Positions 45,911-55,203 are shown, counted from the stretch's first letter. The stretch is DNA of 64,000 bases from Microbacterium sp. AG238 (GCF_003610405.1 NZ_RAQC01000001.1:1922001-1986000); one strand, 5' to 3'. The notes: generated by a model not told the origin, from the sequence alone. Program-made: numbers and translations.

Positions 45911-46495
45911 ATGCCGCGCCTCATCGACCACAACGACCGTAACGACGAGATCGCCGCAGCCGCCTTCCGTGTCCTCGCGCGCGATGGCGTGGCGGCGCTG
46001 TCGGTTCGGCGGGTGGCCGACGAGGCCGGAATCGCGACGGCATCCCTGCGACGAGCGTTCCCGACGCAGGACGAACTGCGCCGGTTCTGCTTCGAGCGCC
46101 TGCAGCAGGACGTCGCGACCCGCCTGCTCGCCGTCACAGGCCACGGCCGCGAGCGCGCGATGCAAGCGATGCGCGAGCTGCTGCCGCTCGACGAGGCGCG
46201 TCGCACCGAACTCCTGGTCCAGCTTCAGCTGAGCCGGCTCGCCCTCACCGATGACGACCTACAGGGCCACGCCCGCGAACTGCACGACGGCGTTCGTCGA
46301 GTCTGTGACGCCGTGATCCAGGACCTCGCCGAAGCGGGAGAGCTCGGAGGCGACCTCGACGCGCACCTCGAAGCGCATCGCCTGCACGCTCTCCTCGACG
46401 GGCTGGCGCTGCACCTCGTCTGGACCTCGTCGAGGGACGCCGCTGTCGAAGCCGAGCAGGTGCTGTCGCGCCACCTCGACTCGCTCGCGGGCTAG
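45911..46495 (+). CDS. TetR-family regulator
   Basis: 194 residues from ATG 45911. The helix-turn-helix is IAAAAFRVLARDGVAALSVR and RVADEAGIATASLRRAFPTQ. The C-terminal domain includes LHALLDGLALHLVWTSSRD, seen in the BetI-like subgroup. The gene follows the membrane protein by 8 bases and has a GATGAT box 6 bases upstream that might add a weak leaderless promoter. The palindrome at 45315-45330 is its likely site. Confidence 0.9.
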   Translation: MPRLIDHNDRNDEIAAAAFRVLARDGVAALSVRRVADEAGIATASLRRAFPTQDELRRFCFERLQQDVATRLLAVTGHGRERAMQAMRELLPLDEARRTELLVQLQLSRLALTDDDLQGHARELHDGVRRVCDAVIQDLAEAGELGGDLDAHLEAHRLHALLDGLALHLVWTSSRDAAVEAEQVLSRHLDSLAG

Positions 46496-46511
46496 GGCCC
46501 GGTCCGAGGCG

Positions 46512-46862
46512 TCAGTCGCGGGTGTCGCTCGGCGCCGGGGCGTCGGCGAACTCGTCGACGAAGAGCGAATCGCGGTCGAGCTTCTTGTTCCGGTACGCCT
46601 GTCGACCGACCATGTGCGCCGACAGCGGCGCGGTGGCGAGCTGGATCAGCGCCACCGGAATGAGGAAGGCGACGACCGGCCACGACTGCAGCGAGACTCC
46701 GACGGCGATGCAGATCAGGATGAAGCCGAGAACCTGCGGCTTCGTGGCGGCGTGCAGACGGGTCGGCACGTCGCGGAAACGCAGCAGGCCGATCGCGGCG
46801 GTGAGGCAGAGGAGCGCCCCGATGAGGACGAGCACGAGAGCGATGATGTCGGTGATGCTCAT
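46512..46862 (-). CDS. mnhG: Na+/H+ antiporter subunit G (MnhG/MrpG)
   Basis: 116 residues from ATG 46862, overlapping mnhF by 4 bases. Three membrane helices: IIALVLVLIGALLCLTAAIG, then FRDVPTRLHAATKPQVLGFI (family signature) and VVAFLIPVALIQLATAPLSA. A hydrophilic C-terminal tail follows. Subunit of the multisubunit Mrp antiporter, last gene of the operon. It ends 16 bases from the convergent TetR gene. Confidence 0.95.
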   Translation of the reverse strand: MSITDIIALVLVLIGALLCLTAAIGLLRFRDVPTRLHAATKPQVLGFILICIAVGVSLQSWPVVAFLIPVALIQLATAPLSAHMVGRQAYRNKKLDRDSLFVDEFADAPAPSDTRD

Positions 46863-47131
46863 GATGCGTCCGTGTTGTCCTTCCGCGCGACGAACCGCGC
46901 GATCGAGATCGAACCGAACACGCCGACCGCGGCGACGATCAGCAGCACGGGCAGGGTACGGGTGTGATGGTTGATCGCCATCTCGGCGCCGAGTGCGCAG
47001 ATCACGAGGGTCAGCAGGACATCCGATGCGACCGCGCGGTCGAGGATCGACGGGCCCACGATGATGCGCCACAGCGTCAGCAGGGCCGACACGGCGAACA
47101 CGGCCGAGATGAGGACGATGAGCCAGGTCAC
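46859..47131 (-). CDS. mnhF: Na+/H+ antiporter subunit F (MnhF/MrpF)
   Basis: 90 residues from GTG 47131, coupled by a GTGA overlap to mnhE. Three helices with the conserved LLTLWRIIVGPSILDRAVAS and VICALGAEMAINHHTRTLPV. It is a short component of the Mrp complex. Confidence 0.95.
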   Translation of the reverse strand: MTWLIVLISAVFAVSALLTLWRIIVGPSILDRAVASDVLLTLVICALGAEMAINHHTRTLPVLLIVAAVGVFGSISIARFVARKDNTDAS

Positions 47132-47694
47132 GAGCGCTCCCTCCGCAGGTCCGACAGCTGGTGAGCCTGCTCCTTCGATCCGACGGCGCGGACGATGCGC
47201 TCTTCCCAGTGCTGGATCTCGCGTCGCTGGTTCTCGAGCTGCTCCTGCGAGCGGATGCCGATGGCGTGCACGTAGAGGATGCGACGGTCGCGGTCGATGT
47301 CGATGATGAGCGAGCCGGGGATGAGGGATGCCGTCACCGCCACGTGCGTCATGATCAGGTCGTCGTCGGTGCGGAGCGGCACGGCGATGATCGCAGCGCC
47401 CGGCTGCCGCCGCGGGTCGACGACCTGCCACGCGACCAGCAGCGATCCCTTGACGAGAGACAGGAGGAACTCGAGGAAGAAGACCACGCCCCACCACAGG
47501 TTCACCCGCCCCGACAGCTCGACCGGGGGCAGCCGGAACACACGTGTGACGAACAGTGCCACCACGATGCCGGTCAGGGCCGCGAGCACGGTGAACTGAC
47601 CCCACAGCAGCATCCACAGGGCGACCAGCCAGACGAAGAAGGGCAGCTGTCGCCACAGTGCCGTCGCGGCGCTGCGCTTCGCCTCGACCATCAT
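47128..47694 (-). CDS. mnhE: Na+/H+ antiporter subunit E (MnhE/MrpE)
   Basis: 188 residues from ATG 47694, set by an aggagg site 7 bases upstream; the stop of mnhD and this ATG share a base (TGATG). Two helices at about 20-60 (FFVWLVALWMLLWGQFTVLA) are followed by one near 75-95 and a soluble domain with IIAVPLRTDDDLIMTHVAVT and LIPGSLIIDIDRDRRILYVH, conserved in MrpE. It is needed for stable assembly of the complex in other species. Confidence 0.95.
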   Translation of the reverse strand: MMVEAKRSAATALWRQLPFFVWLVALWMLLWGQFTVLAALTGIVVALFVTRVFRLPPVELSGRVNLWWGVVFFLEFLLSLVKGSLLVAWQVVDPRRQPGAAIIAVPLRTDDDLIMTHVAVTASLIPGSLIIDIDRDRRILYVHAIGIRSQEQLENQRREIQHWEERIVRAVGSKEQAHQLSDLRRERS

Positions 47695-49259
47695 CACTGC
47701 ACCTCCTGCTCGAGCTGACTGATCGTGACCGGCTGCAGGAGAGATTCTCCGATGGCGGCGCACAGGTCGTACAGCGGCCCGGCGAACACCGTCAGGGCGA
47801 CCGTGACAGCGACCATTCCGGCGGTCGCCGTGGTCATGATGCGCGGGATGACACGCTTCTCGGTCTGCACATCGGCACCCTCCGCATCCCCGAGGTACGC
47901 GATGCGCGAGTCGGTCTCACTCTCGCCCTCGCCGGCCTCGTCCTTCTCGCGCCAGAACGAGAGGTTCCACGCGCGCATCAGCGCGTAAAGGGTGAGGAGC
48001 GAGGTGATGATGCCCGCGACGATCAGCACGTACATGAGCGGGCTGCCTTCGTCGGCGGCCGCGTCGAAGAGGGCGTACTTGCCGATGAAGCCCGAGAACG
48101 GCGGCAGGCCCCCGAGGTTGATCGCCGGGATGAAGTAGAGCACCGCCAGCAACGGGGCGGCCCGCATGAGGCCCTTCACCTTCAGGATCGAGGTCGACCC
48201 CGCTCGGCGCTCGACGAGTCCCACCGCGAGGAAGAGGGTCGTCTGCACGACGATGTGGTGGACGATGTAGTAGATCGTCGCGCCGACGGCGGCCGGCGTC
48301 GCGATGGCGAGGCCGAAGATCATGTAGCCGATATGGCTCACGAGGGTGAACGACAGGATGCGTTTGAGCTCGGCCTGCGCGACCGCACCCAGCACCCCGA
48401 CGATCATCGTCGCGAGGGCGACGATCAGCAGCAGCGTGTTGACGTCGTTGTCCTGGAAGATCTCGGTCTCGGTGCGGATGATCGCGTAGACGCCGACCTT
48501 CGTCAGCAGTCCCGCGAACACCGCGGTGACCGGAGCGGGGGCGGTCGGGTACGAGTCGGGCAGCCAGAACGACAGCGGGAAGACGGCGGCCTTGATGCTG
48601 AACGCGAGCAGCAGCATCAGATGCAGGACGAGCTGCGTCTCCTGCGGCAGCTCGGTCATCCGCTGCGACAGCTGCACCATGTTCACCGTGCCCAGCGCGC
48701 CGTAGATCGCAGCAATCGCCGACAGGAACAGGATCGACGACACCAGCGAGACCACGATGTAGACGACGCCCGTGCGGATGCGCGACTCGGTCGAACCGAG
48801 GGTGATGAGCACGTACGAGGCGACGAGCAGGATCTCGAACCCGACGTACAGGTTGAACAGGTCGCCGGCGATGAACGCGTTGAAGATTCCCGCCGAGAGG
48901 ATGAGGTACGACGGGTGGAAGATCGAGACCGGCGTCTCGTCGTCGCCGTCGGCGGCACCCTGCCCGACCGAGAAGAGCAGCACCGCGAGCAGAACGACGC
49001 TCGAGACGACCACCAGCAGCGCGGCCAGCCGGTCGACGTAGAGCACGATGCCGAACGGAATCGGCCACCCGCCGACCGACACCGCGATGGGCACCCCGGT
49101 GGCGTTGATGACGTTCAGGAGCACTGCGGCGATCACGAGCGTCGCGGTGAGGGTGACGATCGAGACACCGACCTGGATGCGGCGGCGGCGGCCGAAGATC
49201 AGGGCGACGGCGGCCCCCAGCAGAGGCAGCGTCACGAGGAGGGGAACCAGGGCGCTCAT
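47694..49259 (-). CDS. mnhD: Na+/H+ antiporter subunit D (MnhD/MrpD)
   Basis: 521 residues from ATG 49259, coupled by ATGA to mnhC. It is a 14-helix proton-channel subunit homologous to respiratory complex I NuoM/N. Marks: AFIAGDLFNLYVGFEILLVA with the key acidic residue, FPLSFWLPDSYPTAPAPVTA with the conserved helix break, LKRILSFTLVSHIGYMIFGL, and NLGGLPPFSGFIGKYALFDA. A charged loop lies near 450-490. Works with MnhA in sodium (or calcium, potassium) export driven by protons. Confidence 0.96.
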   Translation of the reverse strand: MSALVPLLVTLPLLGAAVALIFGRRRRIQVGVSIVTLTATLVIAAVLLNVINATGVPIAVSVGGWPIPFGIVLYVDRLAALLVVVSSVVLLAVLLFSVGQGAADGDDETPVSIFHPSYLILSAGIFNAFIAGDLFNLYVGFEILLVASYVLITLGSTESRIRTGVVYIVVSLVSSILFLSAIAAIYGALGTVNMVQLSQRMTELPQETQLVLHLMLLLAFSIKAAVFPLSFWLPDSYPTAPAPVTAVFAGLLTKVGVYAIIRTETEIFQDNDVNTLLLIVALATMIVGVLGAVAQAELKRILSFTLVSHIGYMIFGLAIATPAAVGATIYYIVHHIVVQTTLFLAVGLVERRAGSTSILKVKGLMRAAPLLAVLYFIPAINLGGLPPFSGFIGKYALFDAAADEGSPLMYVLIVAGIITSLLTLYALMRAWNLSFWREKDEAGEGESETDSRIAYLGDAEGADVQTEKRVIPRIMTTATAGMVAVTVALTVFAGPLYDLCAAIGESLLQPVTISQLEQEVQ

Positions 49260-49777
49260 CGGTCTCCTCCGGGGCGATCGGTGGGCGCGTCGTCGCGCAG
49301 CGCGTCGAAGTCGCGCGAGTGCAGCACGGTGATGGGCGAGGTCTGGTCGCCGACGAAGTCGGTCGTGGCGTCGTCGTCCTCGTCGGTGATCTCCTGCTCC
49401 ATCGCCTCGTCGTCCTCTGCGACGCGATCGCGCACGGCGAGATCGGCCTCGTCGTCCTCGACCGTGTCTGCCTGGCCGAGCTGCCACGACCGGTAGATCA
49501 GGGCGAGCAGGAACGCCGACACGGCGAAGGTGATGACGATCGCGGTGAGCGTGAGCGCCTGGGGCAGCGGGTCGCTGAACTCGGCGGGGTCGTCGGCGGA
49601 CCCGTAGAACGGGGCGATGCCGGGCGCCCCCATGACGATGAGGAGGAACAGGTTCGCCGCATTGCCGAGCAGCAGGAAGCCGATCAGCACGCGGGTGAGG
49701 CTGCGCTCGAGCATCGCGTACACGCCGGCGGCGAAGAGCACGCCCATGATGATGATCAGGACCAGCGAGACGTTCAT
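49256..49777 (-). CDS. mnhC: Na+/H+ antiporter subunit C (MnhC/MrpC)
   Basis: 173 residues, a NuoK homologue with three helices: VLIIIMGVLFAAGVYAMLER, LIGFLLLGNAANLFLLIVMG and LTLTAIVITFAVSAFLLALI. The family form is about 110 residues; here a highly acidic C-terminal tail of about 60 residues (EDDEADLAVRDRVAEDDEAM and following) is added. ATGA coupling on both sides. Confidence 0.95.
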   Translation of the reverse strand: MNVSLVLIIIMGVLFAAGVYAMLERSLTRVLIGFLLLGNAANLFLLIVMGAPGIAPFYGSADDPAEFSDPLPQALTLTAIVITFAVSAFLLALIYRSWQLGQADTVEDDEADLAVRDRVAEDDEAMEQEITDEDDDATTDFVGDQTSPITVLHSRDFDALRDDAPTDRPGGDR

Positions 49778-52686
49778 CGGGCGAGCTCCTCTCGTTCCTT
49801 GCGCTGACGGTCGACTTCAGCGCCCAGTGAGCGGAGCACGTCGAGGACGAGCCCGATGACGACGAGGTACACACCGACGTCGAAGATCGTCGAGGTGACG
49901 AACTCGACATGGCCGAGGACGGGCAGCTCGGCTTCCCAGAATGTGCTCGTGAGAGCCGGTGCGCCGAAGAAGAGCGGCACGACCGCGGTGCCGACCGCGA
50001 GGGCCATCCCGACGCCCAGCAGCCGCCCGGCATCCGTCGGTGCCGCAGCGCCGAGCTCGTACGGTCCGCCCGCGACGTATCGCATGACGAGCGCCATGCC
50101 CGCGACGAGTCCACCGGCGAACCCGCCGCCGGGCAGGTTGTGGCCGGCGAACAGCAGGTACAGCGAGACGACGATGATCGTGTGGAACAGGATGCGGACG
50201 ATCACCTCGAGCATGATCGAACGCGTCTCGGGTCGAAGCTTCTGCCCGCCCACGAGCCAGGCCTGGCGCGACGATCCCGACCCTGCGCGGGGACGCGGCC
50301 CCTCCGACGTCTCGACGAGCGGACGGCGGGTGCGCAGAGCCCCGGTGGGCAGCGACGAGATCGCGCGCGAGAGCGTGTCGGAGCGGTGCGTCACGAAGAC
50401 GAGCGAGGCCACGCCGGTCGCCGCCAGGATCAGCACCGACAGCTCGCCCATCGTGTCCCACCCGCGCAGATCGACCAGGGTGACGTTGACGACGTTCTTT
50501 CCGTGACCGATCTCGTAGGCGAGCTCGGGGAAGGCGGTGGAGATCGGCTCGGCGACCCGCGCGCTGGTCGCGACGATCGCCACGAGCGCCATCGTCGCGC
50601 CGACGCCGATCCCGAGCAGCGCGCGCCCGATCGGCCAGACCGAGGCGTTGTGGTCGCCCATCCGCGACGGGATGCGGCGCAGCACCAGGGCGAAGGCGAT
50701 GAGCGTCACCGTCTCGACCAGGATCTGCGTCAGCGCGAGGTCGGGTGCGCCCGCCGACGCGAAGAGCGCGACCATGCCGAGTCCCGTCACCGAAACGAGC
50801 ACGACGCCGGTGTAGCGCTTGCGGGCGCGCACGGCGATGATGCCCGCGATGATCATGACGGGTGCGACGAAGACCTGCATCGGCGAGTGCCAGGCGGCGA
50901 GGTCGGCCTGCCAGCCGCCGTGCGCGATCAGCGCCGTTCCCTCGGCCGCGACGAACACGACGAAGATCGTCCCCACGTAGACCGGGAGCGACCCGCGCTG
51001 GGTGAGCGACGTCGTCCAGACCGAGGTCCGCACGATCGCGCGAACCGTTCCGTTGTAGGCGTCGACGGCGGTGAAGGGGAGCCAGCGACGCTGCGTGCCA
51101 TCGCGCCGCCCGACGAACCAGAACAGCACGAGACCGGCGAGGATGCTGCCGACCGACAGGAACAGGGCGGGTTCGAGACCGTGCCACAGAGCCAGGTGGT
51201 AGTCGTAGCCGTCGGCGCCCGCCACCTCGGGCATCGTGTCGGCGTAGCCCGAGAACGCGGCGTCGAGCAAGGGAGCCGCGACACCGCCGACGATCGTCAG
51301 GCCGCTCAGCAGCACCGGCGCCGCGAGGAAGCCGATCGGGGGGTCGGGCCATTCGGTGCGGGGAAGGGTCTCGCCGGCGGCATCCTTCTTCGTGAAGAAC
51401 GCGCCCCACACGAAGCGGGCGCCGTAGGCCGTGGTGAGAAGGGAGCCGAGCACGATGCCGATCAGCGGCGCGAGCGCGACGGGGTCGGTGCCGCCCTCGA
51501 GCAGCGACGTGAGCGCCGCCTCTTTCGCGACGAAGCCCACTGTCGGCGCGACGCCGACCATCGAGCCGATCGCGATGATCGAGAAGACCGCGAGGGTGGG
51601 CGCCTGTCGGCCCACTCCCGAGAGCTCACGGATGTCGCGGGTCGACAGCTGCCGGTCGATGACGCCGACGACCAGGAACAACGACGACTTGAAGAGGGCA
51701 TGACCGACGAGCAGGGCCAGTCCCGCGAGGGCGGAGTTGCGCTCTCCATAGCCGAGCACGACCGTCAGCATGCCGAGCTGGCTCACCGTCCCGAACGCGA
51801 GGATGCGCTTGAGGTCGGACTCGCGCAGAGCCTGCAGACCGCCGAGCAGCATCGTGAACACGCCGAGGCCGATGACCATGGGGCGCCAGGGGTCTTCGTG
51901 CGCGAACGCAGGCGCGAGGCGGGCAATGAGGTAGATGCCGGCCTTCACCATCGCAGCCGCGTGCAGATAGGCACTGACGGGCGTGGGGGCTGCCATCGCA
52001 CCGGGCAGCCAGAAGTGGAAGGGGAAGATGGCCGACTTGCTCAGCGCGCCGACGAGGGTCAGCGCGATCGCGATGTTGAGGACGGCCCCCTCGGGCGCCG
52101 GTGAGGCGACGATCGTGCTGAGGCTCGTCGTGCCGTAGAGGACGACCAGCATCACGACGCCGATCAACATCACGAGACCGCCGAGGGTCGTGACGAGCAG
52201 GGCCTGCAGCGCCGCGCGACGGCTCGCACCACGAGCGTTGTAGAAGCCGATCAGCAGATACGACAGAACACTGGTGATCTCCCAGAACATCACCAGCACG
52301 ACGATGTCGTCGGTGAGGACGAGACCGTACATGGCACCCGCGAAGGCCAGCAGCACGGCGGCGAACTGCCCGACGCCCACCTTCTTGCCGTCGAAGTACC
52401 AGCGGCAGTAGATCATCACGAGCGCGCCGACACCGGTCACGATGAGGGTCATGATCCATGCCAGTGTGTCCATCCGCATCGACAGGGCGATGTCGAGCTG
52501 AGGGATCCAGGCGTATGACTCGAACGGAATGCCGCCGCTCAGAACCTCAGGGCCACGCCGGGCGGCATCGATGAATGCGGCAATGGGCAGCAGGGCCGCG
52601 ACGAAGAATGCGCGGGCGCCGATCCGCTTGATCAACCACGGCAGAACCAACGGAAGAACCGCGAACGCACCGAGGAAGATCAGCAA
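49774..52686 (-). CDS. mnhA: Na+/H+ antiporter fused subunits A and B (MnhA-MnhB)
   Basis: 970 residues. The N-terminal 600 residues are the NuoL-like MnhA with MFWEITSVLSYLLIGFYNAR, FHFWLPGAMAAPTPVSAYLH, and LKRILAFGTVSQLGMLTVVL; a central domain follows, and the last 145 residues, from MLEVIVRILFHTIIVVSLYL and PGGGFAGGLVAGMALVMRYV, are MnhB. The A-B fusion is usual in actinobacteria. The start I give, TTG 52686, lies 4 bases after an aggagg site and downstream of a TAAGAT -10 box (52727-52722). The ATG at 52719 is too close to that box to be in the message and lacks a ribosome site. First gene of the six-gene operon. Confidence 0.93.
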   Translation of the reverse strand: MLIFLGAFAVLPLVLPWLIKRIGARAFFVAALLPIAAFIDAARRGPEVLSGGIPFESYAWIPQLDIALSMRMDTLAWIMTLIVTGVGALVMIYCRWYFDGKKVGVGQFAAVLLAFAGAMYGLVLTDDIVVLVMFWEITSVLSYLLIGFYNARGASRRAALQALLVTTLGGLVMLIGVVMLVVLYGTTSLSTIVASPAPEGAVLNIAIALTLVGALSKSAIFPFHFWLPGAMAAPTPVSAYLHAAAMVKAGIYLIARLAPAFAHEDPWRPMVIGLGVFTMLLGGLQALRESDLKRILAFGTVSQLGMLTVVLGYGERNSALAGLALLVGHALFKSSLFLVVGVIDRQLSTRDIRELSGVGRQAPTLAVFSIIAIGSMVGVAPTVGFVAKEAALTSLLEGGTDPVALAPLIGIVLGSLLTTAYGARFVWGAFFTKKDAAGETLPRTEWPDPPIGFLAAPVLLSGLTIVGGVAAPLLDAAFSGYADTMPEVAGADGYDYHLALWHGLEPALFLSVGSILAGLVLFWFVGRRDGTQRRWLPFTAVDAYNGTVRAIVRTSVWTTSLTQRGSLPVYVGTIFVVFVAAEGTALIAHGGWQADLAAWHSPMQVFVAPVMIIAGIIAVRARKRYTGVVLVSVTGLGMVALFASAGAPDLALTQILVETVTLIAFALVLRRIPSRMGDHNASVWPIGRALLGIGVGATMALVAIVATSARVAEPISTAFPELAYEIGHGKNVVNVTLVDLRGWDTMGELSVLILAATGVASLVFVTHRSDTLSRAISSLPTGALRTRRPLVETSEGPRPRAGSGSSRQAWLVGGQKLRPETRSIMLEVIVRILFHTIIVVSLYLLFAGHNLPGGGFAGGLVAGMALVMRYVAGGPYELGAAAPTDAGRLLGVGMALAVGTAVVPLFFGAPALTSTFWEAELPVLGHVEFVTSTIFDVGVYLVVIGLVLDVLRSLGAEVDRQRKEREELAR

Positions 52687-52757
52687 AAGGCCTCCTCTGG
52701 GCGTGGGGGGTCGTGTCATCCATCTTACCGACAGGATGACGGTCCGCTCCCCGCGAA

Positions 52758-53816
52758 CTAATACTTGACAGCCACGGGCCCGGTCGTGTTCCCGAGACGG
52801 AACGTACTGGTGAACCACTGCGAGTCGGGCGTGTCGCCGCCGAGCAGCGCGGCCACGGCTTCGCCTGCGGCCCGTCCCTTCTGCCACGCGGGCTGCACGA
52901 GGGTGGTGAGCTCGTAGGGCGCGAGTCCATCGACGACGATGCCGTCGAATCCCGTGATGCTGACATCGTCGGGTACGCGCAGTCCGGCTTCCTCTGCCGC
53001 GCGGAGCACGCCCACGGCGAGCAGGTCGCTCTGCGCGACGATGGCCGTCGGGTGGGGTCCGCCGCCCGCGAAGAGGGCGCGACCGACCGCGGCACCGGCG
53101 TCGATCGAGCTGTCGGCGGCTGCGTAGGCGGCAGCATCCGGGAACACATCGCGGAATCCGGCGAGCCGGTCGGCCACCACATCGACCGACGCCGTGCGCT
53201 CGTCGTCGTGCGAGAGCCAGCCCGACTCCGACCCCCAGCGCACCGGCATCGTCACCGCGACGACGTTCGTATGACCGAGGCCCTGCACGTGCTCCGCGGC
53301 CAGGCGCTGGGCCTCGCGGTTGTCGAGCGCGATGCGGGGCACCCCCTCTCCCCCATCGCCCTCGATGACGACGACCGGGATGCCGCGGGCGCGAACGCTC
53401 GCGAGGTGATCGCGCAGCAGCGCGCTGCATCCGATCAGCACGGCCGCGTCGATGGGCGCCGTCATGAGCGTCGGCTCGCCCGCGACGACACTGCCCTCGC
53501 GCAGCAGCAGCAATCCGGCACCGATCGGGGCGACCGCGTCGGCGAGCGCGTCCATCGTGGTGCGCATGACGGGATCGCCGAAGACGCTCCCGAGCCGCCC
53601 GCCGCTGACGACGCCGATGATGCCGCTGCGGCCACGCCGGAGCGACGCCGCGCGCGGATCAGGGCCGAGGTATCCGAGCTCGGCGGCGGCTGCGAGGACC
53701 TTCGCCCGGGTCGCGTCGCTGACGGGAGTCTTGCCGCTGAAGACGACGGATGCCGTCGACGGCGAGACCCCGGCCGCGTGCGCGACATCCGAGATGGTGG
53801 GCCGACGTGCGTTCAC
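52758..53816 (-). CDS. LacI-family repressor of the adjacent MFS transporter
   Basis: 352 residues from GTG 53816, 6 bases after TACGAT. The helix-turn-helix is TISDVAHAAGVSPSTASVVF and hinge YLGPDPRAASLRRG. The effector part has GIIGVVSGGRLGSVFGDPVM, RGIPVVVIEGDGGEGVPRIA, and VRVPDDVSITGFDGIVVDGL-type sequence (DDVSITGFDGIVVDGL), close to the CcpA/PurR layout. It is divergent from the MFS gene, with an operator candidate between them, so it probably represses that gene and itself. It lies upstream of the mnh operon on the same strand but separated by a promoter. Confidence 0.93.
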   Translation of the reverse strand: MNARRPTISDVAHAAGVSPSTASVVFSGKTPVSDATRAKVLAAAAELGYLGPDPRAASLRRGRSGIIGVVSGGRLGSVFGDPVMRTTMDALADAVAPIGAGLLLLREGSVVAGEPTLMTAPIDAAVLIGCSALLRDHLASVRARGIPVVVIEGDGGEGVPRIALDNREAQRLAAEHVQGLGHTNVVAVTMPVRWGSESGWLSHDDERTASVDVVADRLAGFRDVFPDAAAYAAADSSIDAGAAVGRALFAGGGPHPTAIVAQSDLLAVGVLRAAEEAGLRVPDDVSITGFDGIVVDGLAPYELTTLVQPAWQKGRAAGEAVAALLGGDTPDSQWFTSTFRLGNTTGPVAVKY

Positions 53817-53847
53817 GCCCCGATCGTACCTGGCCGTAGTGCAACGT

Positions 53848-53859
53848 CGAATCGATTCG
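53848..53859. promoter_or_regulatory. LacI-type operator between divergent repressor and MFS genes
   Basis: A perfect 12-base palindrome, cgaatcgattcg, with the central CG typical of LacI-family sites, just before the TACGCT -10 box (53861-53866) of the leaderless MFS gene. Confidence 0.75.
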
Positions 53860-53872
53860 GTACGCTGACCCG

Positions 53873-55132
53873 GTGACCGATGTGCTCTCCCGTTCCGTCT
53901 ACCTGCGCTGGCGCAATGCCGTCTTCGCGATCTTCGCCGCGAGCGGCCTGAGCATCGCCACCTGGGCCGCGCGCGTACCCACGATCAAGGAAGACCTGGG
54001 CATCGAGAACCGTGAGATCGGTCTGGCGCTGCTCGCGATGGGGATCGCCTCGATCCTCGGGCTCTCGGCCAGCTCGGTCATCATCGCGCGGCTCGGTACG
54101 CGCACCGGCATGTTCGGCGTGCTGATCGTCCTGTCGATCGGGCTGGCGATCCTCGGGCTCGGCAGCGGCTTCTTCCAGTCGTACGCGATGCTCATCGTCG
54201 GCCTCGCGCTCTTCGGGTTCGGCAACGGATGCCTCGACGTCATGATGAACGTCGACGGCGCCGCCATCGAGACGCAGTCGGGCAAGACGATCCTGCCGCT
54301 GTTTCACGCGTTCTTCAGCTTCGGAACCGTGATCGGCGCCGGGCTCGGCGCCATTGCCGCGAGCCTGCGCATCGGTGTCGCCGTCCACGCCGTCACCATC
54401 GCCGCATTCATCGTCGTGCTCGCGATCGTCGCGATCGCGAACGTGCCGCGTCGCGCGGTCACCGATGCCGTCGCCGCCGACACCGCATCGCCGGAGGCGG
54501 CATCCGTCGACGGCCCCGCGCCCGGCTGGCGTCAGCGCCTCGCGGTCTCGCTGTCGGCCTGGCGCGAGCCGCGGACCTACACCCTCGGCATCATCATGCT
54601 CGGCATGGCCTTCGCCGAGGGCGGCGCCAACGACTGGCTAGCGCTCGGCGTGGTCGAGCACGAGGGCGGAACCGCCGCCATCGGCGCCGCGGCCCTCACC
54701 GTCTTCAGCGTGTCGATGACGGTCGTCCGCGTCTTCGGTGGACCCCTCGTCGACCGCTTCGGCCGCGTCGCGACGCTGCGCGTGCTCGCGGTGGCCGCGA
54801 CAGCCGGCATCCTGCTGTTCATCCTGGCCCCGAACCTGCCGCTCGTCTTCGTCGGCGCCGCACTGTGGGGCATCGGGGCGTCGCTCGGCTTCCCGCTCGG
54901 CATGTCGGCCGCCGCCGACGACCCGGCCCGCGCGGCCGCGCGAGTGAGCGCCGCAGCGACCATCGGTTACGTCGCGTTCCTGTGCGGGCCACCCGTCCTC
55001 GGGTTCATCAGCGACCACATCGGCCTGCTGCCGACGCTGTTCATCCTGGTGGTGCTCGTCGCAGCCTCGGGCCTCGCCTCGTCTGCCGCGAAGCCCCTTC
55101 CCGGAGCGAAGGTCGGCGCCGGCCGCCACTGA
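53873..55132 (+). CDS. MFS transporter (YbjJ/fucose-permease-like branch)
   Basis: 419 residues, twelve membrane helices. GTG 53873 lies 6 bases after TACGCT, so the message is leaderless. Marks: WAARVPTIKEDLGIENREIG and GFGNGCLDVMMNVDGAAIE are diagnostic of the YbjJ-type group, which carries N-rich helix five, and the loops RLGTRTGMFG and VDRFGRVATLRV are motif A. A 40-residue polar insert divides the halves. Substrate is unknown; the LacI-type regulator suggests a sugar or nucleoside. Confidence 0.93.
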   Translation: MTDVLSRSVYLRWRNAVFAIFAASGLSIATWAARVPTIKEDLGIENREIGLALLAMGIASILGLSASSVIIARLGTRTGMFGVLIVLSIGLAILGLGSGFFQSYAMLIVGLALFGFGNGCLDVMMNVDGAAIETQSGKTILPLFHAFFSFGTVIGAGLGAIAASLRIGVAVHAVTIAAFIVVLAIVAIANVPRRAVTDAVAADTASPEAASVDGPAPGWRQRLAVSLSAWREPRTYTLGIIMLGMAFAEGGANDWLALGVVEHEGGTAAIGAAALTVFSVSMTVVRVFGGPLVDRFGRVATLRVLAVAATAGILLFILAPNLPLVFVGAALWGIGASLGFPLGMSAAADDPARAAARVSAAATIGYVAFLCGPPVLGFISDHIGLLPTLFILVVLVAASGLASSAAKPLPGAKVGAGRH

Positions 55133-55146
55133 CCCGTCCCGCGCCG

Positions 55147-55203
55147 CGAGGTCCCACTTGGGCCGGGTATCCCGCCGCCTTTCCCGGCCGAACTGGGACC
55201 TCG
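55147..55203. repeat. Inverted repeat with 21-base arms
   Basis: Arms at 55147-55167 (cgaggtcccacttgggccgg and following) and 55183-55203 pair at 19 of 21 positions around a 15-base loop. It lies 14 bases after the MFS stop and 58 bases before the HIT gene. It may end the MFS transcript. Confidence 0.75.

Noticed and set aside
47658-52104. Long plus-strand open frames opposite the mnh operon
   Set aside because: They are rich in Asp, Arg, Glu and Gly with no motif, the typical complement of membrane-protein genes.
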